A stretch of DNA of 64,000 bases, from assembly GCA_007258455.2 (NCBI GenBank), contig VDFB02193867.1, forward strand, positions 570,505,328 through 570,569,327. Reading direction: 5' to 3'. The notes under the pieces were generated by a model. It was given only the letters and a program-made list of their open reading frames with translations, was not told where the DNA came from and did no database searches. Origin of the DNA: Sequoia sempervirens. Its lineage: Eukaryota; Streptophyta; Pinopsida; Cupressales; Cupressaceae. Shown piece by piece: positions 34,721-46,499 of this stretch. Made by a program: the position numbers and the translations under genes. How positions within the stretch are numbered: the first letter of the stretch is position 1; every line of letters begins with the position of its first letter.

Positions 34721-36330
34721 TCTCAGAGAGGTGAATTTGAATTGTGGATAGGTGATCCTACCCTACAAAGGGGCGATTCTACGTCCTAGTCTAGTCTAGG
34801 TCATCCCTTAGGCAAGTTTGTCCTTGTTAGGGGCGAATTTTCTTGTGGTTCCCTTAGTTAGGCGATCCTGCGTCCACCTGTTCCATAGAATAGGTGAGTT
34901 TTCCCAGCCCTTAAGTGAGTCTGTGTCTAGTCCATACCCTTCGAGTCTGCCTATTACCTAAAAATAGGCGATCTTATCACTTCCTTAGGCAAACTTGTTG
35001 TCCATAGGCATGATCCTGTGTCTGATCTAAGTCATCCCTGTTTGACTAATCCTAGAATAGGTGATCTTGTCAAAATTTTAGGCAAATTCATGTCTCATCT
35101 GTATCCCTACATCCCATAGAATAGGTGAACATATTTTTCGCAGGGGGCGAATTCATGTCCATCCATACCATCCCTATCCGAATAGTTTGGGTCATAGGTG
35201 AATCCATTTGTCTGATAGGTGATCTTATCATAGGCATGTTTGTTTCCCTTCCATACATCCAAAGAAATAGGTGAACTTGTCTTTCCTCAATAGGTGATTT
35301 TGTGTATGTTCGTACATCCCAAGATAGAGGCAATCCTACTTTCTAGATAGGCAATTTTTTCCATTGTGTCCACTCATCTCTTTTGAGTCCCTTAAGATTT
35401 GGGAAATCCTACATCTTAGAGAGATGATCCTACATCCAAGATAGGTGAGTTGGTGTCTCGTTCCCACCTATTTCTTTTAGACACCCTTAGACTTAGGTGA
35501 TCTTGCATCTTAGAAGGTCGATCTCGTAACTTAGATAGGAAAGTTTTCCTAACACAGGCAAAATCGTGGTCTTCTGGATAGGTGAACTTGTCACCTGGAG
35601 GGGAAAATTTTTCAAACACAGAGGTGTATGCATTGCCCATACAAAAATATCGAGAGTTAATCCTTTGGGCCACTGAAAGCCTGTTGTTTTCTGAGTTTGT
35701 TGTCACAATTGAAATTTTTTTATCATCATTCATCCACTCATAATCATCATTTTAGCCCGTTTGCATTTTCCAAAAGTCATCAATCCATCAATCAAATCAT
35801 ATAGGTGCATCTTAGAACATCCCTAGATTGCATATCTATCATTGGTTCATCAATCACAATCCCTTAGACTTCATTTTAAAGGTTTTTATCCAAGTTGGCT
35901 TAGGTGTTTGATCCTAATCATCATCCTTCGCACTTGCTTAGGATTGTTATCCGTCCTGAGTTAGTAATAATCCACAACCCAATCAATCTACTTCAATCTT
36001 GAGGTAGATTCAGTGTCGTAATCATCCTTTTCATCATCTAATCTGATCATCAGCATCATTTGTCATCTAGTTAAACCTCTGAACTTGGTTTAGGGTCAAC
36101 CTCATCATCCAATCCTATCAATCATCTACTTCTTTCGATCAACTTAATCAAATCCAATCCCATCTTATCTAACCCATCTAATCAAACAATAAATCATCTG
36201 ATCTAATCAATCCTTTAGTCATCATCTCGGTCATTCATTTAGGTGCATCCTAGAGCATAGTGTCATCTTAGTCACCTGGTAGTTCTTCATTTTCATGCTT
36301 GTTACCACCCCATCACAAACAAAGAAACTC

Positions 36331-38810
36331 ATGGTAGAACAATAGGCCCAAGGTACTTAGCCTCACATTCCTTAGGACCCACCAATGGTGGTTCATTGCA
36401 ATCCAATACTGAAATCCACACTACGTCACCTGCTGTTGATGAGAGCATGGTCAACCAACCTGAGGTCACAGTGGATGAATATCTTAACAATATTGCCAAT
36501 GTCCAAATGATGGATCATCTCCTCAATGAGTGTGGGGATAAAGTCCTCGCCACATTGCTCCTGAAAGGTGTGAAGCCACCATCGAGGTTTGACTTATCCA
36601 AGTATGTCAATATTACACCTCTTGTACCCCTATTGCCACAAGATCCTCAAAATTCATAGAATAATCTAGGCAATTCATACATCCCTGAGGGTCCACCACA
36701 AGAGGGTTGGTATTCACTAGGATTTGGAAATGTTGTGCTTTATCAAGTCATACCCCCTATACCACCTCCCCGGGTTCCAATTTCGGTTATGGGAGCAAGC
36801 CCCAATCCTAACAATCCTCTTGGTCTTGGTATGTAGCAGGGTCTCCCTAATCTGCCAAGCATGAACATCCCACAAGGCTCAACCCCCGTACTGTCTGCAC
36901 CACCCCTCTCGCCTAACCAACTGGGTCAACTACTAGGAAATACCGGGGGAAATCCTTTTGTTGTGCCACCTACATCAAACTTACCACCACCACCATTCAC
37001 ATCCCAACAACCGCCTCAAGGAAATATCCCATCCTTGCATCAACCTCAAGGTAACCTGCAGTAGGTGCCCCCATCACAACCGCCTCATCAACAACCACCA
37101 CAACAACCCCCATCTCATCTTCCATAGCATACCTCAATTCCTTCAGAACCTCCACATCAAGCATAGGTTACTTCACATCATCAATAACAACCTCCACACT
37201 AGTCGCAAGGTGTCCCATTGCAATCTCCTCAGCAATCGCAGATGCCTACTCACCAACCAACATCATCTTATTAGTTACCTCCTCATCAACCGCAAGTCCC
37301 TCAACAATCTCAAATCCCATCTTGACCTCCTTATTAACAACCACCTCAGCATACACAAGTCTTGACACAATCACATCAATCCTTCCAACAAATGCTAGGC
37401 AACCCAGTTGCTCAATACTTGTATCACCCACAAAGCATGTATACCACATATCCCACCCCATCCAATCCTAATCCCAATTATCCTTATCACAACCCCCAAC
37501 AATCCCAGTAGCAGTCATCCTACACAAATCCCAAAAAATCACAACAAAATCCTTATTAGCAACAATCCAATCCGTAACAACTTGCATATGCTTCCCAACA
37601 ACCAACTATTGCTTACAATTATCAATCAAATACATACTACTCCCAACAACAACCATCATATCAGAAGGGTGCCTCCACCTCATACTACCAAGCACCTCCA
37701 TTATATCAATAAGGTTCCTCTTCTTCGTATTATCTAAATCTGTCATATCAACAACTTCATGCTGCCCCCCAATCCACTTATCCCAATCAGTATCAACAAA
37801 CTCCTTCACATCCACGTCCACCATCATATGATCAAACTATCGCGGTTCCGTCTACATCATATTAGAAATACACTCCTTATAACCAGTCCAATCCAACCAA
37901 TCATTCATCATCCACACCTGTCAATAAGGAGTGGGAAGAGATAAAAGTTGTGTTAAAAGACTTACAAGCAGGGACATCCAAAAAGTCTTTCAAATTTGAA
38001 GAGATTTTCCCCTATCCATTTGATCCCTCGATTTTGCTTATTCCTTTTCCTAAGCATTTTGAAATGCCAAAGTTTGACAAATACAAAGGAACCAAGGACC
38101 CAAAGAACCATCTATAAGAATTCTACACACATTGCTAAGAATTCCTGCACAATGAAAATTATCTCTTGAGACTATTCCCTAGAAGTTTGACAGGGGTAGC
38201 TCTAGATTGGTTTATGGGTCTCCCAAAGGGGTCAATCTCTTCTTTTGTAGATCTTTTAGAGAAATTTTTTGCACACTTCTCATTCAAATTTGAGAAGGAC
38301 ATTAATACCTTAGATCTTCTAAAAGAAAAACAATGTGAGGGAGAAACATTTGCAAGCTACCTACAAAGGTGGCACGCCTTGGCTAGTCGTCTAAAATCCC
38401 ATCTCAGTGAGAAGGACATGGTTACCATTTTCGTTGCAAATTCCCATCTAGATATAGTACATAATCTCAATCTTCATTGTGTCACAACCTTTTTAGAGGT
38501 CATAGAAAAAGGAACTATCATTGAGAGGGTGCTCATTGCTAAGGGACAAATCAAAATCTATAACCTAGACAAGGATAAGTCATCTAGAGACAAGTCCCAT
38601 TACTGGAATAAAAATAAGAATGTTGTCAATGATGGTGTCATTGATACCAAGCATGTCCAAGTAGCCAACATCTCTCAAAGGTCAAAATACATCCCCAATC
38701 CACCATTAGTTTCCAACATCATATATGTGCCATGGGGGGCACCACATCCTACCCAACAGTCCAATCATCAGAATGAAGGGAACAATAAACACTCATTCAC
38801 CCCTTTGTGA
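36331..38810 (+). pseudogene. gag of the giant gypsy element, Q/P-rich
   Basis: Probable start ATG at 36331 (MVEQ-stop-AQGT-stop-PHIP-stop-DPP, stops at likely Q codons), with a one-base frame change near 36390. A conserved-looking segment follows (VDEYLNNIANVQMMDHLLNE, about 36465-36530). A long disordered Q/P/S/Y-rich region runs from about 36670 to 37930 with many TAG/TAA. The capsid-like domain at 38040-38560 has MPKFDKYKGTKDPKNHL, LLRLFPRSLTGVALDWFMGLP, FFAHFSFKFEKD and FASYLQRWHALASRL, which is Retrotrans_gag. The TAA stops in HL-stop-EFYTHC-stop-EFL again suit Q. The structural core protein of the particle, now broken. Confidence 0.88.
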
Positions 38811-38879
38811 GAATCCTTAAGTGTTGTTTTTAACAGGCTCCTACAAGAAAGTAATCTAGTCACTTATCCTGTGACTAAG

Positions 38880-39020
38880 CCTTTCGACGAGTCCAAACCA
38901 AATCCTGCCTAGTATAGGGAAAACAAATACTATGATTTCCAAAAAATTAAGGGTCATTCCACTAACAAGTGTCAGGGACTTAAAACGTATATCCAAGATC
39001 TCATAGATTGAGGAGATATA
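38880..39020 (+). pseudogene. zinc-knuckle-like segment after gag, cysteines lost
   Basis: YYDFQKIKGHSTNKCQGLKT, then YIQDLID-stop-GDI, aligns with the Tat-family block CxxHKxxGHxTxxCxxLKxxIQxLIxxGxI. The first cysteine is Y here and the H after it is Q. It lies between gag and protease as expected. Confidence 0.65.
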
Positions 39021-39588
39021 GTAGTGGATGCCAATTAGGCGACGTCGTCCAATGCCCAAATAAAAAAATATCAAAATTCTTTCCCAAAGCACAATCAAGG
39101 TCCCAGTGCATCCAATGCTAATCCCAGGTCTAACAATAGCAATAATCAAAATAACAACACAAACAATATCAACTATAAGAATGTACCCTATAACTATGAT
39201 GGCATAGTTATGTGCATTAGTCAGGTAGAGCCCCGCATATCCATGATTCATGTTAAAGGAAAAGACCCACAATGTGTTGTTACAACGTGTCACACCTACA
39301 TATTTGTCCCTAGACCTTCTATGTCATCACAACCAACTCCTGTGAGCTCCCAATATAATATTCTTGATCATCTCGGAAAGACCCCCGCTAAAATATCCAT
39401 CTTGGATTTCCTTAAGTATTCCTCTATCCACAAGGAAATCCTCACCAAAGCTCTTCAGGACACACACATGCCTAATGATATAGATTCTAATCAATTTCAA
39501 GCCTTAGTAGGACATCTGTCATCCACATATCAGCTAAGCTTCAGTCAAAATGATATGTCGTCCATCAATTCAAACCATAATCATCCCC

Positions 39589-39960
39589 TGCACATTGAAG
39601 TCCTTGTAGCCCATCACAAAGTGAAAAGGGTCTTGGTAGATAATGGCTCTTCCCTCAACCTCTGTACACTAAAGTTAATAAAATAGGTGGGGTACACCCA
39701 TGCTAACTTGAATAATCAGACTATCACCATCAAAGCCTATGATAATGCAGAAAGAGACTCTGAAGGAATCATTTTTCTTCCTATTCAGGTTGGGCCTGTT
39801 GTACAGTACACCACATGGTATCTCCTTGATCTGGACCTCCCATACAATCTCCTCCTTTTCCACCCATGGATCCATGCCATGTAGGCCATTCCATCCACTT
39901 ACCATCAATGCCTGAAGTTCCCATTCAATGGGATGGAAGTAACCATACATACTGATCCAC
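39589..39960 (+). pseudogene. aspartic protease of the giant gypsy element
   Basis: VKRVLVDNGSSLNLCTLKLI is the active-site loop (DNGS, normal for Tat elements). ITIKAYDNAERDSEGIIFLPIQVGP forms the flap and core strands. DLDLPYNLLLFHPWIHAM matches the C-terminal LLGRPWIH block with G-R as F-H. IPSTYHQCLKF follows. There are TAGs after LIK and HAM. It would process the gag-pol precursor. Confidence 0.88.
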
Positions 39961-40129
39961 AACCTTTTGAATATTTTCATGCTTTAGAAGCTTCCTTCCC
40001 CCACTCCCACTACTATCCAAGAGTTGAAGTGGGGGAACATCAGGAATCCTCTTCTAATCCATCCTCTAACCTGTCATCCACTACATCATCCATTCCATCC
40101 TCCACATTTGAATCCACAATCACCAAAGT

Positions 40130-41055
40130 CTAGATCAAAGATAAAGGCTGGGGGGAATATGAGATGTGAGCGACTCTAAATGTGGCACCATGCCACCATC
40201 TCCTTGTACTTATGGTCAACCCTCTCAATCTACACCAAAAGAAGAAGAGAAGACGATAACATTCAGCTCTAAGAACATTGGGGTCTAGCACTTTTCAATC
40301 CCTAGGAATATGTCAAGATCAACTAGATGATGATATAAGTCAGTGGATATACAGAGAAGAACCTGAGCCTTTTCCCCCTCTTACTGAGTATTTCCAAGAG
40401 ACTTATCCTTGTGCATCCAAGTTAGCTGAAAAACACAATTATCAAGGGGGGTCTTGGTGTATAAGAACAAGGAAGATTACAGCTTGTTGACACACCTATG
40501 CAACCTAGAAATTTGGGCTTAGGCTATGATAAGAAGCAAAAGGGTCCTATACCATCAACTAGTACCTCTAATAATGTCAATGTGGATAATGGTTGCTTGT
40601 CTATCTTTACCATTAGCCTTTCCCTTTGCCATCCTGACCTCATTGATTGGGACTTATGGAGTAGTGCACCTATCAATACTTTTCCTTCAGTGGACACTTA
40701 CGTACATCTCATGGGATTGGGGGAAGATGAACACCCTAACCAAAAAAGTAAAAAGAAGCAAAATAAAAAGGGTCATCTAGTGAAAACCTCTCTGAGGCAC
40801 TTCTTGACTCATCAAAAGTAAAAACAAAGGGTGTATCTAACAGTGAAAACCTCGATGAGGCGCTGGAGGATGGGGATGTTCATCTTCCCCTTGTAGGAGC
40901 TCACTTGTACGAACGATCTTCCATCTTGATCGAAGGGATGCAAGAACTCAATTTGGGTACAAAAGATGACCCTAAGATCACATATGTAGCCAAATCATTG
41001 TAAGAGGAAGAGCATTCTATCATCGTCAACCTATTGAAGGAATGAATCATCAATT
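40130..41055 (+). pseudogene. protease-RT linker of the giant element
   Basis: Poorly conserved, acidic and lysine-rich. LGLGYDKKQKG near 40512 recalls the GLG/QG block seen in this position in related proteins. Two copies of GTGAAAACCTC...TGAGGC lie at about 40780 and 40842. No catalytic domain. Confidence 0.5.
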
Positions 41056-41059
41056 TCAC

Positions 41060-41990
41060 ATGGACCTATTCAGACATGCCAAGATTAGATCTCACCTTGG
41101 TCGTGCACCATTTGGATGTTCATCTGGATGCTAAACCTATCAAATAGAAACTAAGAAAAATGCATCCCCAAGTGGCTTTTCTCGTCAAGAAAGAATTGGA
41201 GAAACTGTTAGAAGTTGGGTTCATAAGGCCCATTGATTATTTTGACTGAATATCAAATATAGTTCCTATCGCCAAACCAAATGGGAATATCAAAATCTGC
41301 ACAGATTTTTGAGATCTTAACAAAGCTTTCCCTAAAGATGATTTTCTGCTTCCAAACATTGACATGTTGGTTGACCTCACAGTAGGGCATGAAATCCTAT
41401 CCCTTATGGATGGTTTTTATGGCTACAATGAAATTAGAATTGCACCAAAAGATTAATATAAAACTGGCTTCACCACTCCTTGGGGTACCTTCTGCTATAA
41501 TGTCATGCCCTTTAGTCTCAAAAATGTCGGGGCAACCTATCAACATGCCATGACATTTATCTTCCATGACCTCATGCATATCATAATGGAAGATTATGTT
41601 GATGACTTATTGGGGAAGTCCAAAACCAGAGAAGAGCATCCCATGATCCTGAAGAAAATCTTTGAATGGCTAGAGCAAAACAAGTTGTGTCTCAATCCAA
41701 AGAAGTGTGTGTTTGGTGTCACATCTAGAAAGCTATTGGGCTTCATAGTCTCCAGAAGGGGTATTGAGGTAGACCTAGCCAAGGTCAAAGAAATAATGGA
41801 TATGCCCCTATCATGTAATATCAAGCAATTAAGGAGCCTTCAAGGGAAGCTACAGTCCATTAGACGCTTCATAGCCCTACTCGTTGACAAGTGTCAATCA
41901 TTCACACATCTCCTGCGCAAAGACACCACCTTCAAGTGGGATCCAAAATGTCAACAAGGCTCTAACAAGATTAAGGAGTACTTGGATCAT
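41060..41990 (+). pseudogene. reverse transcriptase of the giant gypsy element
   Basis: TYSDMPRLDLTLVVHHLDV and PIK-stop-KLRKMHPQVA form the entry, with the stop at an expected Q. Then NIVPIAKPNGNIKICTDF-stop-DLNKA (an R codon as TGA), LPNIDMLVD, LSLMDGFYGYNEI, KTGFTTPWGTFCYNVMPFSL and NVGATYQHAM. MEDYVDDLLGKSK (YVDD at 41595-41606), LNPKKCVFGV and LLGFIVSRRGIEVD complete the set. At least six stops precede 41505; after that the domain is open to 42380. Inactive but complete in layout. Confidence 0.94.
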
Positions 41991-42380
41991 CCACTCATCC
42001 TAATGCCTCCTATTCTAGACAAACCACTCTTGTTGTATAGCTTAGCTACATCGGTTGTACTGGGGGCATTACTAGCACAACATGATGAGTCCTCTAAAGA
42101 GCATGCAATCTACTACATTAGTCAAACATTGGTGAGTTATGAACTCAACTATTCCCCAATGGAGAAAGCTTGTCTGGAAATGGTTTTTAATTTACAAAAG
42201 CTTCGTCATTACATGCTCAATCACCCCATCAAGCAAATATCAAAATTTGATCCACTTAAGTATCTATTATCCAGAACTTCTTTAGCTGGCCACATGGCCA
42301 AATGGGTCATGTTACTGAGTGAATTTGACATAGAGTACATAGACCATAAAGCAATCAAGGGACAAGTCATAGCAGATTAG
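41991..42380 (+). pseudogene. degenerate gypsy-type RNase H of the giant element
   Basis: DKPLLLYSLATSVVLGALLAQ has L/A where the first catalytic D belongs. IYYISQTLVSYELNYSPMEKACLEMVF keeps the E region. ISKFDPLKYLL and GHMAKWVMLLSEFDIEYI complete it, followed by AIKGQVIAD. Replacement of the aspartates in an otherwise open frame is the Tat-lineage tether pattern, as in the gypsy element at 4092-14470. Confidence 0.85.
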
Positions 42381-42439
42381 TTTGTCAATGCTCCTTTGGT
42401 GGATGCATATCTATTATTAGTCGAGTTTCCTAATGAAGA

Positions 42440-42830
42440 GGTCTTTACAGTTGTAGAAATAGATACATGGACACTCTACTTTGATGGGTCATATACATAT
42501 AATGGAGCTGGTGCAGGTGTCTTATTTGTCACTCCTCAAGGTGACTGCATCCCCAAGTCATTCAGGTTAGCATTTCCATGCACAAACAACATCATATAAT
42601 ATGAAGCTCTTATCATTGGTCTTAGAATCACCATCCAATGGAGCATCACCCGTCTACGAGTCTTTGGTGATTCCCAACTAATTATCAAATAGGTCAACAA
42701 TGAGTTTCAAATAAAGGATGACAAGTATTTCACCTTTATTTAGTTTGAGCAGATTCCCAGAGTCCAAAACAAGGCAGTAGATGCGATGGCTACAATCGGT
42801 TCCCTTATTGACATGCCAAAAGATCGAACA
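42440..42830 (+). pseudogene. archaeal-type RNase H behind RT, giant element
   Basis: WTLYFDGSYTYNGAGAGVLFVTPQG (first D), NNII-stop-YEALIIGL (the stop replaces the catalytic E; the other gypsy copy reads VVEYEALL), VFGDSQLIIK-stop-VNNEFQ (D; this stop suits Q) and VQNKAVDAMATIGS (last D). Order RT, dead RNase H, archaeal RNase H, integrase is the usual Tat/Ogre order, unlike the element at 4092-14470. Confidence 0.92.
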
Positions 42831-42879
42831 GACTGTGAGTTTCTCATTGAAAAACTTCTAATCCTAGCAGATGATGTCC

Positions 42880-44171
42880 CTGATAGTGAGATGGTGTGCA
42901 ATGTCGTAGGTCCTGAATCACCTTGGTACCATGAAATTTATACTTATCTCCACAACAACATCCTACCACCTGACCTTAACCAAAATCAACGCAAATAATT
43001 TATCCAACATACTTCCCATTATATAATTGTAGGAGATACACTTTATCATCGAGGATATGATGGCACTCTACTTAGGTGTCTGAACGAATCAAAATCTTAT
43101 GTTGTATTAAACAAGGTACATAGTGGTGTCTTTGGGGCCCATTCTGATGGAATGGCCTTAGCAAAAAGGATTCTCAGAGCTGGGTATTATTAGCCTACCC
43201 TGGAGCATGACTCTTGTGAGGTTGTGAAGAATTGTCTACCTTGCCAACAACATGCAAATTTAATCCATGCTCCTACACAAGACTTGTAGCCCATCATAAC
43301 ACCATGGCCTTTTTCTCAATGGGGTTTTGACTTTATCAACAAGATTTATCCTCCATCCTCCGACAACCATATTTTCATCATCAGTGCCATTGAATACTTT
43401 ACCAAGTGGGTGGAAGCAATTCCACTCTCTCAAATCGTAGATATTTAGATATCCAAATTCATCCTTTTCCATATCCTTTGCAGATATGGAATCCCATCCA
43501 CCATCATCATCGACAATGGAAATCCTTTCAAAAATAATTTTATGAAACACCTTTGTGAGACATACCATATCCATCATCATTGGTCCACCCCCTATTACCC
43601 TCAAGGTAATGGTCAAGTTGGAGTGACCAATAAGACGCTTATCTAAATCCTTAAAAAGGTGGTCAACAATACTATCGAGATTGGCACCTCCATCTCCATC
43701 CCACCCTTTAGGCCTACCGTACATCCATCTGCACTCCCACTGGAACCACCCCATACTCTCTTGTGTATGGCTTCGATGCTATTTTGTCGATTGAGGTCAG
43801 GATCCGATCGCTTCGAATCTCTCTGAAGAATCTCATCAGTGATGAAGATACTCGAGTTGCACACTTAAGTCAGTTTGAACTCCTGGATGAAAAATGCATC
43901 AAGGCATACAAACATCTTCAAGTGTACCAACATTGTCTTAGGAGAAGCTACAACAAGAAGGTCTGTCCATTCCAATTTAATGTTGGCGATCTAGTCCTTA
44001 TCAACACACCTAACAAGATAGAGATAAGAAAGGAAAGTTCGAGGTAAATTGGCTAGGTCCCTATGTTGTCACAACTAAATATGGTTATGGGGCATATAGG
44101 CTTGTTACACCTAAGGGAGAACCCTTAGAGGAGCCTATCAACATCATGCACCTGAAGAGGTTTTATATCTA
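42880..44171 (+). pseudogene. integrase of the giant gypsy element
   Basis: The zinc domain reads HSGVFGAHSDGMALAKRILRAGYY-stop-P (W as TAG), then CEVVKNCLPCQQHA. The core has SAIEYFTKWVEAIP, where E replaces the first catalytic D of ATDYFTKW, IIIDNGNPFKNNF with D kept, and PQGNGQVGVTNKTLI, where G replaces the catalytic E. Two frame changes follow (about 43760 and 44035). The end GKFEVNWLGPYVVT...EEPINIMHLKRFYI is the GPY/F module. No chromodomain. Two of the three catalytic residues are changed, so it could not integrate DNA. Confidence 0.92.
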
Positions 44172-44618
44172 AGCCAGCTGGGTTATCCTATCCTAAAAAA
44201 TACCAAAAAAAAATGTAAAAAATCATCAAAAATACAAAAATAAAATAAAAAATGTCCAAAAAAAAATTCAAAAATAGTAAAGAGAAATAATTTGTCCTAT
44301 GGTGAAAACCACCCTTGGTGGCACCTTGTATAAGTATATTTGGTGAAAACCTAGCAATAGGCACCATTTGTAGAGGGCTTAATCATTATCTACCTTGTGT
44401 CCTAGTCACTTTATGCTTCCATTCATCTGATCCCCACATCCTATATCCATGCATCCTATCGATCTCATCCTTCCACTGGAATCCTATCATTGGTCGCTTG
44501 GTATATTTTGGTTGAGCATTGGATGATCCAAATCGACTATCTGAAATCCTGAGCTTTTGTCCTAAATATGAGATTTCTTCATTTATCTATCATTGTTGTT
44601 TGTCGGTCTCATGTCCTT
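44172..44618 (+). other. post-pol untranslated segment with A-rich tract
   Basis: An A-rich run (about 44198-44290) follows the pol stop. Then two GGTGAAAACC words (44301 and 44341) flank CCACCCTTGGTGG, a small palindrome. No frame of note. Confidence 0.55.
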
Positions 44619-45711
44619 TGTTGGCAAGACAAACTGCAAATGTTTTCTGGTGTTGTCATTGATGGAAACCCTTATCAGTAATTCAATCTACACATCATCA
44701 TTTGATCATACCAGCAGACAATTTGAAGACAGTCAAGCTAAATTAGAGCATCCGACAAATTTATGTTCATCGATTCATACACAAATTTTATGTTATCTTT
44801 TTGAGTTGTTGATCTTAGGGAAGGTTTTTTGGTACATGATCTATGTTATCTGTGAATCTAAGTGCCTCGTATCGATCCGTGTGCAAGTTAGAAGATCTAG
44901 TTGTTTAATTTCTTGTTCATCAATGCAAGAAGGCCAACTAAGTGAATATAGCCATTGTAGATATTCAAGGAGTAATTGTTTAAATGTTTTTTTGTTTGAG
45001 CATTTTGTTTTGGGTCTTCACTAAGTTTTGGCCAACTTTGGTGGATGCACATTGAAAATTAATTATGATTTGAGCCAACAGTTTTTGAAGTCGACATGTA
45101 GCAATTAAATCCTTATTAGTGGATATATATGAGTGATCAATTATATCATTATCATTTTGGTGGATGTTCGATGTATGTTGATGTGTGTTGCAAATGTTAG
45201 AAGTATTAAAGAGCGATTATGCATAGTTTCACTTGTGCAGTAAGGATTTTATGATGCGAGTTAGAGTAGAATAGAGCAGAAGAGCAAAATCAGACAAAAG
45301 GTCAAGAATTCGATCTATGAGCTTAACTGGAACTGTAATCAAGCATTTGTAGATGCTACTTTATCAATTGAAATATTTGGATGTAATCCAAATCTTTTGT
45401 AAGGAAATGAGCCTTTCTATTTTTGAGCAGTGAGCTCTAGGCAGTGTGCCTGAATGCAAGTGCATTCCCATTTTGTAAACTTTCATTTTGAGTAACTCAG
45501 ATAATATTGTGGATTGACCTCCACCATGGTTTTTCCCCTAATAGGGTTTCTACATAAAAATCCTTGTGTTATGGTGTTGTGGTTATTTGTCTTATATTCA
45601 TGCATCTTTCTTTTGGTTGAATGTTATCAGTACTTTAAAGATCAGATTATCAAAGTTAAAAATTATAGAACACTGATTCACCCCCCCTCTTAGTGTTCCT
45701 TGACTCCAACA
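44619..45711 (+). repeat. solo copia LTR inside the giant element
   Basis: 1093 bp, starts TGTTGGCAAG and ends GACTCCAACA. Flanks are TCCTT (44614-44618) and TCCTC (45712-45716), matching at 4 of 5. It is homologous in reverse orientation to the split copia LTR at 3869-4091/14471-15495: the CACTGCCTAGAGCTC word, the paired GGTTTTTCCCCTAATAGGG tract and GATTCACCCCCC near the end. No internal region or second LTR is present, so it arose by LTR-LTR recombination. Confidence 0.85.
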
Positions 45712-46490
45712 TCCTCATCTAGGATCCTTCATTGTGTCGATAATCATTAGGTCTCATCTCGTCTTTTTTCCATTTTGTCAAACTTTGTTGCCCCTGTGCT
45801 TTCACGTAGGCAAGGTCAATCATTTGATCAGCCCCTGGGGCATTTGTCCATCTTGTCTTTATCATCCATTGAGGTCTCCATTGTCCTCTATCTGGTTTTA
45901 TCCATGGTCAATCGTTAGTCTTTTATCAAACTACGAGGGCTCTGCACTTTCACGTAGGCAAGGCTAATCTTTGATCAACCCCTGAGCCCCTAGGTCTTTA
46001 GGGTGTGTCTTGTTATCATGTTGTGTCATCAAGTGTGTCCCTATCTAGCTGATTCCTAACAAACATAATCCATTAGTATCTTGAGGTTTAATCAGTCTCG
46101 AGTATCCTAAGTCATTTCAATCACCTAATCTATCCTTCATCTTTGGTCTTAACAAGATGTATCCTTCCTAATCATACTGCATCAATCCATCCACCTTTTG
46201 GTCCTATGGCAAGGGACATTTCAAATTTATTGTGATCTTTTGATGCTTGTGGTATTTTTGTTTATCATTTGTCATTCCTATTTTTTGTGCCTATAGCACA
46301 CATGCCCTGTTTGGAATGGGGACCATCTCTTTTCACTTTTGTCAGGTCATTTTTCCTTCGCCTCATTTTGCATGCCCTTTATTTTGAGTCCTAAGTGGTC
46401 AAGGAGTCCTAAAGCTATCATCTTAAGTTGACCAAGTTTCACTAACCCTAAAATTTTCAAGTCTTCTGCCTTCATGGAGTTCCTCTGGTA
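45712..46490. other. 3' region of the giant element, no gene seen
   Basis: C/T-rich plus strand. Repeated word TTTCACGTAGGCAAGG at about 45800 and 45948 with CAGCCCCTGGGG/CAACCCCTGAGC following, so a duplicated block of about 148 bp. No supported frame. Confidence 0.5.
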
Positions 46491-46499
46491 GTTTTCCTT

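Larger units (their letters stand above)
33180..35640 (+). repeat. degenerate minisatellite in the 5' leader of the giant element
   Basis: About thirty variants of ATAGGYGAWYYTGTC, in two blocks (33180-33510 and 34720-35640), spaced roughly 20-60 bp. Examples are ATAGGTGATCTTGTC, ATAGGCGAAATTGC and GGGGGCGAATTCATG. The same core recurs near the 3' LTR at 56830-57440. Confidence 0.75.

Noticed and set aside
36958..37737. Overlapping H/N/L-rich frames opposite and beside gag of the giant element
   Set aside because: Shifted readings of the CAA/CAC-rich gag region; the gag frame itself explains the composition.
44594..44618. An earlier start (TGTTGTTTG at 44594) for the solo copia LTR
   Set aside because: Flanking bases ATCAT do not match TCCTC at the right end, whereas the start at 44619 gives TCCTT and a TGTTGG/CCAACA terminal pair.
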